DNA of 64,000 nt from AC-51 sp963749895. Its GTDB lineage: Bacteria; Actinomycetota; UBA4738; HRBIN12. The stretch covers positions 1,240,001 to 1,304,000 of the forward strand of contig CAVVOG010000003.1 of NCBI GenBank assembly GCA_963749895.1, written 5' to 3'. Shown here piece by piece: positions 16,069 to 24,651 of the stretch. The translations under genes and the position numbers were made by a program. Each line of letters starts with the position of its first letter. The stretch's first letter is position 1. The notes under the pieces are model-generated. The model was given only the letters and a program-made list of their open reading frames with translations. It was not told where the DNA came from and ran no database searches.

Positions 16069-16791
16069 GTGGGGGGTCGCTTCTACCTGGGCACGTCCGG
16101 ATTCGCCTACGACGGCTGGCGTCACGGCGTCTTCTACCCCGAGGGGCTCCGCAAGGACGACCACCTGGCGTTCTACGCGTCACAGCTGACCTCCGTCGAG
16201 ATCAACTACACGTTCCGTCGGTTCCCGAACGTCACGACGCTCGAGAAGTGGCGCGACGCGGTCCCCGAGGGGTTCGCGTTCACGCTGAAGGCGAACCAGC
16301 GGATCACGCACTTCAAGAAGCTCGCCGACACCGACGAGGACGTCCGTGACTTCCTCAAGATCGGCTCGACGCTCGGCGGGCGGTTCGGCTGCGTGCTCTT
16401 CCAGTGCCCGCCGTCGCTGAAGTACGACCGCGGTCTGATCGAGGCGTTCGTGGGCTACCTCCCGCCGCCCGGGCCGGGCGTGCCGCGGTTCGCGATGGAG
16501 TTCCGCCACGACTCGTGGCGCGAGGCGCGCGAGCTGCTCCTGTCGCAGGGCGTGGCATGGTGCGTCGCGGAGACCGACGAGCAGGACCCGTCCCCCGACG
16601 ATCTGAGCTGGGAGCCGGCCGGCTACCTCCGGCTGCGCAAGACCGAGTACACCGACGACGAACTCGCGTCGTGGGCCGCGCGGGTCGGTCCGGCCCTCGA
16701 CGCCGGCGCCACGGTCTTCTGCTACTTCAAGCACGAGGACGAGGGCGCGAGCCCGAAGATGGCGAAGCGTCTGGAGTCGATGCTGAGCTAG
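16069..16791 (+). CDS. DUF72 domain protein
   Basis: About 240 residues of the DUF72 (YecE-like) family, a TIM-barrel fold of unconfirmed activity. Signature segments are 'FYLGTSGFAYDGW', 'VEINYTFRRFPN', 'FAFTLKANQRITH', 'FAMEFRHDSW' and 'VFCYFKHEDEGASPKMAK'. GTG 16069 is preferred because CATGAT ends 7 bases upstream (16056-16061), placing the transcription start on the GTG. ATG 16057 and 16060 lie in frame inside that hexamer and are alternatives. The stop TAG shares CTAG with the stop of the convergent acetyltransferase. Confidence 0.85.
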   Translation: MGGRFYLGTSGFAYDGWRHGVFYPEGLRKDDHLAFYASQLTSVEINYTFRRFPNVTTLEKWRDAVPEGFAFTLKANQRITHFKKLADTDEDVRDFLKIGSTLGGRFGCVLFQCPPSLKYDRGLIEAFVGYLPPPGPGVPRFAMEFRHDSWREARELLLSQGVAWCVAETDEQDPSPDDLSWEPAGYLRLRKTEYTDDELASWAARVGPALDAGATVFCYFKHEDEGASPKMAKRLESMLS

Positions 16792-17624
16792 CGCCGCGTC
16801 GGCGCCGACGCCTCGGGTCCCGCGTCTTCCGTCGGCACGAACTCCACGACCTCGCCCACCACCTCGAAGCCCAGCCGCTCGTACAACGAGACAGGGCCGC
16901 CGTCCGCGCGGGTGTACAGATGTATCCACGTGGCCCCCGCGGCCCTCGAGGCGTCGATCGCCGCGGCGACGGCGGACGTCGCGGCTCCACGCCCGCGCGC
17001 CGACGGGAGCGTCTCGACCGTGTCGATCTGCGCGTCCGCGCCATGGCACCACAGGACACATCCGCTCACCGGCGTCCCTTCCACCACGGCGACGAAGCAT
17101 CGCGTCCCGACCGACCGGTCGACCGACTCGGCGAGGTCTCGATCGAGCACCGGGGGTTCGCCGAGCTCGACCAGGAGCGTCTCCCGGAACGCGAGGAACC
17201 GATCGAGGGTGACCTCCGACGCGGTCGGTCGTCCCTCGACCGGCACGTCGGCAGGCCGCCGTTGAACCATCAGGAGGTACCGATCGCTGCTCCACCCGTC
17301 CTTCTCGAACGAGGGAGTGAGGCGTGCGGCGAGCCGCGCGTCCTCCACGACGATCCTGCGTGTGTGGATCGCCGCATCCTTGAGGGCGCGCTCGACCTCC
17401 GCGGGCACCGCGGCGGGGACGTCAGCCGCGGAGGGGTCGTCGAGCCGCACGAAGTTGATGTCCGACGAAGCGGGGAACCGCGGGTGGACGATCAGCGATC
17501 CCCGCCGCCACGGGATCGTCTGCGCTCCCACCTCCTCGTCGAACCAGCGGGCGAACGCACCCGCGCGGACCGGGTCCTCGCTCCCTGGTCCCGACCCGGG
17601 GACGGCGCCTGATCCTCGCTCCAT
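16788..17624 (-). CDS. GNAT family N-acetyltransferase
   Basis: 278-residue acetyltransferase. The acetyl-CoA-binding motif A is near the C-terminus: 'DTVETLPSARGRGAATSAVA' (the R-G-R-G-A pyrophosphate loop), then 'GATWIHLYTRADGG' and 'LYERLGFEVVGEV'. The N-terminal 120 residues are a degenerate GNAT-like half or a substrate domain. The substrate is unknown. It follows glnD by 16 bases on the same strand and is the last gene of the ku-to-glnD run. Start ATG 17624 is the furthest; the first 20 residues are low complexity and the true start could be slightly downstream. Confidence 0.8.
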   Translation of the reverse strand: MERGSGAVPGSGPGSEDPVRAGAFARWFDEEVGAQTIPWRRGSLIVHPRFPASSDINFVRLDDPSAADVPAAVPAEVERALKDAAIHTRRIVVEDARLAARLTPSFEKDGWSSDRYLLMVQRRPADVPVEGRPTASEVTLDRFLAFRETLLVELGEPPVLDRDLAESVDRSVGTRCFVAVVEGTPVSGCVLWCHGADAQIDTVETLPSARGRGAATSAVAAAIDASRAAGATWIHLYTRADGGPVSLYERLGFEVVGEVVEFVPTEDAGPEASAPTRR

Positions 17625-17640
17625 GTCGCCTGCCGACCCT

Positions 17641-20123
17641 CTACCCCGTCGGCGTCAGCCGCTCGCGGAGGGCCCGTTCGATCTCCTGGAGCTGGCCCAC
17701 GTCCACGATCTTGCGACCCAGCGCGTCACGGACGTAGAAGGCGTCCACGACGCGCCCGTCGAACGTGGCCACCTTCGCCACATGGACGTCGAGCTGCAGG
17801 TCGGCGAACGTCCGCGTGATGTCGTGGAGCAGCCCGATACGATCGGGCGCCCCGACCTCGATCACGGTCGAGAAGTCCGAGACGTCGTTGTCGGCGACGA
17901 CCGTGATGGGCGTTCGGACCTTCGGCGCCCGGTAATGGCGACGCTTCTCCTCGACCCGGCGTTCCAGCGAGATCGAACCTTCGATCGTCCGTCGGAGCGT
18001 CGAGCGGAACTCCCGCCATCGCGCCTCGGTGATGTCGGGATCGAAGGCGCCTTCGACCTCGAACAGGTCGATCGCGACACGGTCCTCGGTCGTGAACACA
18101 TGGGCGGTGAGGATCGAGATCCCGCCGACCGCCAGCGCCCCTGCGATCCACGACAGCAGCCCGGGACGGTCCGCCGCGACCACGAGCACCTCGAACGTCC
18201 CCGGACGCGGGCCGGGCGTCGCCGCCGTCCGGACCTCGTGCGTCCCCACGGGCGGGGCGATCGTCCGGTGATGCCGAGCCGCCTGTTCGGGTTCGACCGC
18301 CAGGAAGTAGCCGCGCGGCATCCGCAGCACGAACCGGTCGACGTCCTCGTCGGGTTCGACCGCGAGCAGGTCGCGGACCCGTCCGATCCGCTCGGCGAGC
18401 CGCTCCGCGAGCTCGCTGCCCATCTCGCCACGCTCGAGCACGTGGCGGACCTTCGAGACGAGCTCCCGGATCAACGTCTGCCGCCACGGCGTCCACGCAG
18501 CAGGTCCGGTCGCCTCGGCGTCGGCTCGCGCCAGGAGCGCGAGGGCGGCGAGCCGCCGCGGCGTCGCGATCGTGGCCGCCACGTCGATGATCAGGTTCTC
18601 GTCGGTGAGGTCCCGCCGCGTCGCCGTGTCGGGCAGCAGCAGATGACGGGCGACCATGAACGTCGCCAGATCACGCGTCTCGTCATCCACGTCGAGCGAA
18701 CGGAGCTGCTCGTCGGCGATCCGGGCGCCGATCGGGACGTGGTTGCCCTCGCCGACCTTGCCGACGTCGTGGAGCAACGCGCCGAGGAGCAGCGCGTCGC
18801 GCTGGGATGCGACCTCGGCCACGTCCCCGCTCGACGGATCGTCCGGGTCGATCCCACCGTCGAGGAGCCGGGCCATCGCGACCCATGCTGCGGTCAGGTG
18901 CGCGTCCACCGTGAAGCGGTGGTAGGGGTCGCGCTGTGGCCGACAGCGGACCTCGTGCCACGCCGGGAGATACCTCGCGAGCATCCCGGACCGATCGAGC
19001 AGGTCGATCGCCGGGGCCCCACCGGCGCCGCAGCGGAGGATCCGCAGGAACGCGTCGCGTATCTGGGGTGTCCATCCCACCGTGTCCGGGACGTCGGCGG
19101 CCGCGACCGCCGCGCGCAGCGACGCCGGCACGCCGCCGCCCGCCTCGGCGACCTCGGCGAGCGTGGTCATCACGCCCGTCGCATCGAGGGCCTCGACCGT
19201 GCCGGATGCGCTCGCAACCGCTCCCGAGATCCCCGCGAGGACCCCGTCCACCGCGTGTTCGACGTTGCGAGCATGCTCGAACAACGTCCGCATCAGCGCG
19301 TCGGTGGCCACGAGCCGGGGACGATCGGTGAAGCCCATCCCGGCCGCCACGTCCGGCTGGAGGTCCACCACGAGCCGGTCGGTCCGCTTCCCCGTGGCCA
19401 GGTGGATCGCGCTGCGCGCCCGCACGAGGAACTCCTCCGCGGCGTCGACCGCCTCGGCCTCTCCCGATGCGAGCAGCCCCGCGTCTTCGAGCGAGCCCCC
19501 GACCGCGGCGCGCAGCCATCCGAGCGACGCGACGTCGCGGAGGCCTCCCGCCCCCTCCTTGAGGTCCGGCTCCAGCAGATGGGCGCACGAGCCGAAACGC
19601 TCCCGGCGCCGGAGGGCCTCGCTCCGGATCCGAGCGGCGAAGCCCCTGCGGGTCGGCTTGCAGCTCCTCGAGGACGGGCGTCATGGCGCGCATCAGCAGG
19701 AACGTGTCCCCCGCGACCGGACGCGCGTCGAGCATGGCGCTCAACGAGTCGATCCGCTCGCGGCCGGCCTCGAGGCACTCGGCGGGCGTCCGGACCAGCT
19801 GACCGACGGCGAAGCCCTGCGTCCCACAGCGGGTACGCGATCGCCCGCGAGAGCCGTTCGAGCTCGTCGGGCGGCAGGCCATCGTGGAGCATCAGCAGAT
19901 CGACGTCGGATGCCGGCAGCTGCAAGCGGCGGCCGTAGCCGCCGAGCGCGGCGAGGGAGACCTCGGGGGGCGGATCTGCTGCCCACCACAGCTGCTGGAG
20001 GCAGGCGTCCACCAGGTCGGCTCGGCGCCGAGCGGCCCAGCGTCCGTGGTGCCCCGGGGTATAGGCACGCTCGAGCACCTCGAGTCCCGCCCGGAGCGCA
20101 GCGACCGGATCCGTCGCGACCAT
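17641..20123 (-). CDS. glnD: PII uridylyl/adenylyl-transferase GlnD, read in three frames (two +1 shifts)
   Basis: Enzyme that modifies and demodifies PII in response to nitrogen status. The protein is complete only if two +1 shifts occur, giving 826 residues. Segment 1 (from ATG 20123) holds the nucleotidyltransferase motif 'GGYGRRLQLPASDVDLL' (D73, D75) to residue 103. Segment 2 (19813-19646) supplies 57 residues. Segment 3 contains 'LLEPDLKEGAGGLRDV', the HD domain 'LLLGALLHDVGKVGEGNH' and two ACT domains. Both shifts fall at GGGCTTCGCCG in the same phase. Everything else is intact, so this is either sequence error, recent double mutation, or recoding. It lies 11 bases after glnB, its substrate. 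Confidence 0.85.
19635..19645 (-). other. glnD frameshift site 2
   Basis: GGGCTTCGCCG. The incoming frame reads GGG CTT CGC; the frame that continues GlnD reads GGC TTC GCC, one base later. The same 11 bases occur in the same phase at site 1, 172 bases upstream. Confidence 0.8.
19807..19817 (-). other. glnD frameshift site 1
   Basis: GGGCTTCGCCG. The incoming frame (from ATG 20123) reads GGG CTT CGC with GGG as codon 103; GlnD continues one base later as GGC TTC GCC. CTT is the slippery codon of the RF2 and Ty1 +1 shifts, but no stop codon or obvious stimulator follows here. Confidence 0.8.
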
Positions 20124-20134
20124 CGGCGCGCCCC

Positions 20135-20473
20135 CTACAGCGCGTCCGGTCCGCTCTCGCCGGTGCGGATCCGCACGACCCGATCGACCTCGGCGACCCA
20201 GATCTTCCCGTCGCCGATCTTGCCGGTGCGGGCCGCCTTCACGATCGCTTCGACGACCTCGTCGACGTCGTCGTCGGCCACGACGATCTCGACCTTCACC
20301 TTCGGGACGAAGTCCACCTGGTACTCGGCACCACGGTAGACCTCGGTGTGGCCCCGCTGGCGACCGAACCCCTCGACGTCGGTCGTCGTCAGGCCGCTCA
20401 CGCCGAGCTCGCGCAAGGTCTCCTTGACCTCTTCGACCCGATGGGGCTTCACGATCGCGGTGACGAGCTTCAT
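20135..20473 (-). CDS. glnB: Nitrogen regulatory protein PII
   Basis: 112-residue trimeric PII signal protein that reports 2-oxoglutarate, ATP/ADP and nitrogen status to transport and enzyme targets. The T-loop is intact: 'FGRQRGHTEVYRGAEY' with the modifiable Tyr at position 51, then 'VDFVPKVKVEIVV'; the C-terminal signature 'TGKIGDGKIWV' is complete. It is followed 11 bases later by glnD, which modifies Tyr51. In many actinobacteria the order is amtB-glnK-glnD, but no ammonium transporter gene is here. TAAGCT 9 bases before ATG 20473 suggests a promoter of its own within the run. Confidence 0.95.
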   Translation of the reverse strand: MKLVTAIVKPHRVEEVKETLRELGVSGLTTTDVEGFGRQRGHTEVYRGAEYQVDFVPKVKVEIVVADDDVDEVVEAIVKAARTGKIGDGKIWVAEVDRVVRIRTGESGPDAL

Positions 20474-20485
20474 GGGAGCAGCAGC

Positions 20486-21415
20486 TTACCCGGACGGCAG
20501 CCGCATCTCGTAGACGTCGAAGGCGCGGTGCACCCTCAGCCCCACCCGCTCGTAGAGCCGCGTGGCACCGGTCTCATTCCCGCTGTCGACGTTCAGACGT
20601 ACCCGCGTGAGGCCGCGGTCCGCCAAGAGCGAGAACGAGGTCCGCAACAGGGCGACCCCGATCCCCCGGCCGCGGACCCCGGGCAAGACGCCCAGGTCGC
20701 CGACCCATCCCAGCCCGTCGATGTCCCAGCTCGCCGCGACCCCGACGGGCTCACCGTCCTCCTCGGCGATCGCCACGAGCGAGACGTCGTACCGATCGTC
20801 CTTGAACTCCGACAGGAACCGCTCGAAGGTCATCGGCTCGAGCCCGAAATGACCGCGGAACGACTCCTCGAGCACCGCGTGGATCGCACGGTCGTCCTCG
20901 GGATCGCGAGCCACCCGGATCGAGACCCCCTCTGGGGGATCGCCCGGCGTCTCGCGCGGGTCGAGGTCCCGCACCATGTGCCAGAAGACGCGGGCGTGCC
21001 GGAATCCCTCGGCGTCGGCATCGGTCGCCAGCCCGGCCTCGCCGGAGGACCCGGACAGGCGCAGGACCACGTCGGATCCGGTCGCCCGATCGTGGGCCCT
21101 CTCGATCAGGAACCGGAGCAGATCGCGCCGCAGAGGGCTCTCCCGCTGCAGGGGATGGATCGCGCAGTACGACTCGAAGGAGCTCGAGGGATCGCCCGAC
21201 TCCAGTTCGAGGTAGGCGACGAGCTCTCCGTGGCCGTCGTGCGCGAGCCACGCGCCCCTCAGCGCATCGCTCCGCCATGCCTCGGCGACCAGAGCGTCCA
21301 GGTGATCGGGCTCCCCCACGTCCGCGAGGTCGCACGCGCGCAACAGCTCCCGTACCGCCGGGAGATCGCCGGAGGGGTCGACCGGCCGGATCGTCGCGCC
21401 GCTCGCCAGGATCAC
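20486..21415 (-). CDS. Double-domain GNAT acetyltransferase (MshD-like architecture), copy 2
   Basis: 309-residue protein with two GNAT domains in tandem. The C-terminal one is the better conserved: 'VGDLGVLPGVRGRGIGVALL' is the acetyl-CoA loop and 'RLNVDSGNETGATRLYERVG' the closing motif. The layout matches mycothiol synthase MshD and related acetyltransferases; substrate identity is not shown. ATG 21415 overlaps the stop of the homologous upstream gene as ATGA. The two copies look like an old duplication, since their similarity is moderate. Confidence 0.82.
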   Translation of the reverse strand: MILASGATIRPVDPSGDLPAVRELLRACDLADVGEPDHLDALVAEAWRSDALRGAWLAHDGHGELVAYLELESGDPSSSFESYCAIHPLQRESPLRRDLLRFLIERAHDRATGSDVVLRLSGSSGEAGLATDADAEGFRHARVFWHMVRDLDPRETPGDPPEGVSIRVARDPEDDRAIHAVLEESFRGHFGLEPMTFERFLSEFKDDRYDVSLVAIAEEDGEPVGVAASWDIDGLGWVGDLGVLPGVRGRGIGVALLRTSFSLLADRGLTRVRLNVDSGNETGATRLYERVGLRVHRAFDVYEMRLPSG

Positions 21416-22347
21416 CGGATCTCCTTGTCGTACATCACATCTCCGCGGTAGGCGGTCATCCCGGCCTTCTCGTAGACGCGCACGGCACCCGTGGGGCTGT
21501 CCGCGTCGACCGACAGGGTCATCTCCCGGTACCCGGCCGAGGCCGCATCCGCCATCGCGTGTCGGAGCAGGGCGGTCCCCACCCCTCGACCACGAGCCTC
21601 TCGTACGACGGCCACCGAGAACACGTACGGCACCTCATGGTCGACGGTCCAGCCGAGCACGCCCACCGGCCGTTCATCGAGCTCCGCGATCAGCACGAAG
21701 GATGGGAGCGCCTCATCGTGGAACCAGTCGTGGACGAAGGACTCGAAGGATTGGTCCCGGACGTGGTCCCAGTGATCGCGGAACGCGTCGACCTCCAGCC
21801 GCCAGGCGATCCGCTCCTCACCCGGCTCGAAGGGGCGGATCTCGACACCTGCCGGCGGATCGAGCGGGGGCGGGGGGTCGAGCCCCACGCCCATGTCGAT
21901 CGTCGCTCTCACCCGGTGGTACCCATGAGCCTCGAGGAGCCGATGGGCGGCGTCGTCTCGATCGGGAACGTCGTGGCGGCACAGCGAGACGCCCGGTCGC
22001 TCACCGGCGCTTCGCTCCACGGTGCGCACCAGCCACGACCCCAGCCCCCTGCCGATGTGCTCGGGATGCACCCGCGCGGTCGCTCTCGCGAGCGACGGGA
22101 CGTCCCCGGACACGGCGACCATGGCGAACCCGGCCAGCGAGTCGCCCTGGATCAGGACCCAGGTGTCACGGGCGACCTGGAAGTCGGTCTGCGACCATCG
22201 CCACCTCAGGTACCCGGAGACCGGGACGACCCGCACATCGAGCGCACGGTCGGCGGCCGCGTACAGCCCGTCGATCGCCGTGAGGTCGTCGTACGAGGCC
22301 GCACGGGCCGAGTAGCCGGCCGGCAGAGCGGTCCGGCTACTCGCCAA
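21412..22347 (-). CDS. Double-domain GNAT acetyltransferase (MshD-like architecture), copy 1
   Basis: 311-residue tandem-GNAT protein and paralogue of the next gene. Motifs: 'ARVHPEHIGRGLGSWLV' in the N-terminal domain, 'FSVAVVREARGRGVGTALL' and 'SVDADSPTGAVRVYEKAG' in the C-terminal one. No in-frame ATG or GTG is near the start, so a TTG at 22347 is used; it overlaps the ku stop by 11 bases, consistent with translational coupling. Both acetyl-CoA loops look usable, unlike MshD where only one is active. Substrate unknown. Confidence 0.8.
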   Translation of the reverse strand: MASSRTALPAGYSARAASYDDLTAIDGLYAAADRALDVRVVPVSGYLRWRWSQTDFQVARDTWVLIQGDSLAGFAMVAVSGDVPSLARATARVHPEHIGRGLGSWLVRTVERSAGERPGVSLCRHDVPDRDDAAHRLLEAHGYHRVRATIDMGVGLDPPPPLDPPAGVEIRPFEPGEERIAWRLEVDAFRDHWDHVRDQSFESFVHDWFHDEALPSFVLIAELDERPVGVLGWTVDHEVPYVFSVAVVREARGRGVGTALLRHAMADAASAGYREMTLSVDADSPTGAVRVYEKAGMTAYRGDVMYDKEIR

Positions 22348-23224
22348 CGGCCTTCTTGCGCGCGGCCGTCTTCTTCGCAGGGGCCTTCTTCGCCGGCGTC
22401 TTCTTGGCGGCGGGCTTCTTCCGCGCAGGCGTTTCCTCTGGTTCCTCGTCGGCCTGCTGCTTCGCAGCCGCGACGCTCGCTTTCAGCGCCTCCATCAGGT
22501 CCACGACCTTCGCGGTGGGCTCGGCCTCGACGACCTCGATCTCCTGGCCGCTGAGCTTGGCTTCGACGATCCGCACCAACGCCTCGCGGTACTCGTCGGT
22601 GAACTCATCGGGGCTCCACTCGGAAGCGAGCGAATCGATCAGCTGACGTGCCATCGCGAGCTCCTGGTCACGGACCTCCACGTTGACCTCGACACCCCCG
22701 AAGTCGGCCTCGCGGACCTCGTCGGGCCAGTACATCGTCTCCAGGACGAACGCGTCGTCCTTGAACCGCAGCGCGGCGAGGTGCTCCTTGTCCCGGAAGC
22801 TGACCTTCGCGATCCCCACGCGCCCGTCCTGGGCCATCGCCTCCCGGAGCAGCGCGTAGGCCTTCGCACCGGTCTCGTCCGGGATCAGGTAGTAGCTCTT
22901 CTTGAACAGGACCGGATCGATCTCGTCGAGATCGACGAACCGCACGATGTCGATCGCCCGGCTGGAGGCCACCGGCACCTGGTCGAAGTCGTCGTCGGTC
23001 AGGACGACGTAGCGGTCCTTCTCGACCTCGAAGCCCTTCACGATGTGCTCGAAGGTGACCTCCTCACCGTCCTTCTCGCACACCCGCTTGTAGCGGATCC
23101 GCCCGCCGTCCTCGTCGTGGAGCTGGTTGAAGCGCAGGGTCTTCTCCTCGGTGGCCGGATAGACGGCGACCGGGATCGTGACGAGGCCGAACGAGATGGC
23201 GCCCTTCCACATGGCTCGCGGCAT
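22337..23224 (-). CDS. ku: Non-homologous end-joining protein Ku
   Basis: Bacterial Ku, a homodimeric ring that threads onto DNA double-strand ends and recruits LigD. The 295-residue protein begins 'MPRAMWKGAISFGLVTIPV', the classic Ku start, with the core beta-barrel to about residue 215 ('KKSYYLIPDETGAKAYALL', 'EWSPDEFTDEYREALVRIVEAK'). A tail from about 250 consists of Lys/Ala/Pro repeats, the basic extension that in known Ku proteins helps DNA sliding and LigD recruitment. ligD is 1.4 kb away, divergent. ku heads a minus-strand run with two acetyltransferases and glnB-glnD. Confidence 0.95.
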   Translation of the reverse strand: MPRAMWKGAISFGLVTIPVAVYPATEEKTLRFNQLHDEDGGRIRYKRVCEKDGEEVTFEHIVKGFEVEKDRYVVLTDDDFDQVPVASSRAIDIVRFVDLDEIDPVLFKKSYYLIPDETGAKAYALLREAMAQDGRVGIAKVSFRDKEHLAALRFKDDAFVLETMYWPDEVREADFGGVEVNVEVRDQELAMARQLIDSLASEWSPDEFTDEYREALVRIVEAKLSGQEIEVVEAEPTAKVVDLMEALKASVAAAKQQADEEPEETPARKKPAAKKTPAKKAPAKKTAARKKAVGE

Positions 23225-23302
23225 GAGATACCCCCCGGGGAAGCTGACCCGCCGTGCTGGACGGGACCTGTGATTCTATCCCCCGTCGCCGACCTGGACC
23301 GC

Positions 23303-24274
23303 TCAGATCTCGAGGACGTCCTCGGGCACGGCCCCGGGATCGCCGTCGAACGTCAGCGGGGGCCGGGCCGACCGGTCGACCGTGACCGAGAAGACATCCG
23401 GTCTCCCGTAGTGGCCCGCCACGTCCATCGTGTAGTGCGCCGCCCGGGCGGTCGCGGCGTCGAGATCGGCCACCAGCACCCCGTGCTCGCCGCGCAGCGG
23501 CCCGGCGACGATCTCGCCATCGGGCGCCACGACCACCGAGTCACCCTGGTTCAGCCACTCGTCGGGATCGGGGTACAGGCGGTCGCGCCCGGGGAAGTCC
23601 TCAGGGACATCGCTGGCCCGGATCGAGCACCCGGCACCGAGGACCCAGCAGCGGCCCTCGCGGGCGATGTGTCGCATCGTGGCGATCCACGCGTCGCCCT
23701 CGTCCCACGTCGAGGCGACGTAGACCTCGACCCCCTGCGCGTAGAGCGCGAACCTCGCCAGGGGCATGTAGTTCTCCCAGCAGATCAGTCCTCCGAGCCG
23801 TCCGAACGGTGTCTCGAGCACGCGGAGACCGGCGCCGTCGCCGGGCGACCAGACCATCCGCTCGGCGTTCGTCGGGACGAGCTTGCGGTGCCGGTTCAGG
23901 ATCGTCCCGTCGGGGCCGACCGTCACGAGCGTGTTGTAGAGGGTCGCCCGGCTGAACGCACCGTCGCGCTCGTGGATCCCGAGCACCACGGTGACACCGA
24001 GTCGAGCCGCTGCGTCGCGGACCGGACGCAGGTCGTCGGCCTCCAGGTCGACCGCCGCCTCGATCAACCGACCGTGCAGCTCGGTGACGAGCGCCTCGTC
24101 GGAGAGCGGGCGGGTCCGCCAGATGTACTCGGGATACCCGGGCAGGTAGGTCTCCGGGAACACGACCAGCCCGGCACCGAGCCCCGCCGCTTCGTCGAGC
24201 CCGTCGAGGACGCGTCGGACGCACGCATCACGGTCGAGCAGCACAGGCGGACGCTGGACGATCGCCGCACGCAC
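23303..24274 (-). CDS. Nitrilase-family carbon-nitrogen hydrolase
   Basis: 323-residue hydrolase. The catalytic triad is complete: Glu41 in 'FPETYLPGYPEY', Lys131 in 'NRHRKLVPTNAER' and Cys165 in 'GGLICWENYMPLARFALY'. The CWENYMPL signature and length are those of true nitrilases (nitrile to carboxylate plus ammonia, EC 3.5.5.1 type) rather than amidases; the exact nitrile is unknown. GTG 24274 begins 4 bases after the stop of the DUF6457 gene. Sits between ku and ligD but no link to repair is evident. Confidence 0.85.
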   Translation of the reverse strand: MRAAIVQRPPVLLDRDACVRRVLDGLDEAAGLGAGLVVFPETYLPGYPEYIWRTRPLSDEALVTELHGRLIEAAVDLEADDLRPVRDAAARLGVTVVLGIHERDGAFSRATLYNTLVTVGPDGTILNRHRKLVPTNAERMVWSPGDGAGLRVLETPFGRLGGLICWENYMPLARFALYAQGVEVYVASTWDEGDAWIATMRHIAREGRCWVLGAGCSIRASDVPEDFPGRDRLYPDPDEWLNQGDSVVVAPDGEIVAGPLRGEHGVLVADLDAATARAAHYTMDVAGHYGRPDVFSVTVDRSARPPLTFDGDPGAVPEDVLEI

Positions 24275-24278
24275 GGGG

Positions 24279-24524
24279 TCAGCCCGCCGCCGGCACGAGG
24301 GCGCGAAGGTCGGCGATCGCGGCGGCCATCGCGTCCGTCCTGGAGGCGCCCTCGGCGACCCGTCGCTGCACGCCGGCCCCCAGGAGGAAGGCCGCGAGCG
24401 GCGTGACCTTGCGTTCCACCCCGTGCGCCACGTCGCGCGCCAACCCCAGCAGTTCCGCGACGTCGCCCTCCGCCAGCGGATCGACCCCGAGCGCCGCCGC
24501 GACCTCGTCGAGCCATGCATCCAT
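24279..24524 (-). CDS. DUF6457 family small protein
   Basis: 81-residue helical protein starting 'MDAWLDEVAAALGVDPLAEG', with 'ELLGLARDVAHGVERKVTPLAAFLLG' (core DVAHGVERKVTPL) typical of DUF6457. In actinobacteria this small domain is often found beside or fused to molybdopterin-guanine-dinucleotide (MobA-like) proteins, but its function is unproven. GAGGAGG lies 7 bases before ATG 24524. It heads a two-gene unit with the nitrilase. Confidence 0.75.
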   Translation of the reverse strand: MDAWLDEVAAALGVDPLAEGDVAELLGLARDVAHGVERKVTPLAAFLLGAGVQRRVAEGASRTDAMAAAIADLRALVPAAG

Positions 24525-24638
24525 CGTCGGTCCTCCTCGATCTCGCCTAGGACCGCAGCATGCCACGCTGGGCGAGCCCATGGGCCGGAGGCCGGATGCC
24601 CCTGAGGTCGTGTGAGACCCGTGATCCGGCCGAGCCAC

Positions 24639-24644
24639 TACCAT
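24639..24644 (+). promoter_or_regulatory. Putative -10 hexamer of ligD (leaderless)
   Basis: TACCAT ends 7 bases before ATG 24652. The 13 bases TACCATCGCGCCC are identical to those before the HTH gene start at 11069. Confidence 0.5.
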
Positions 24645-24651
24645 CGCGCCC

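Noticed and set aside
22345..22450. Lys/Ala/Pro repeats at the 3' end of ku as a DNA repeat element
   Set aside because: It is the coding sequence of the known basic Ku tail, not a mobile or tandem element.
24590..24631. 8-bp inverted repeat GGCCGGAT...ATCCGGCC upstream of ligD
   Set aside because: A 26-base loop and GC-rich arms; expected by chance at this composition and not positioned over the -10.
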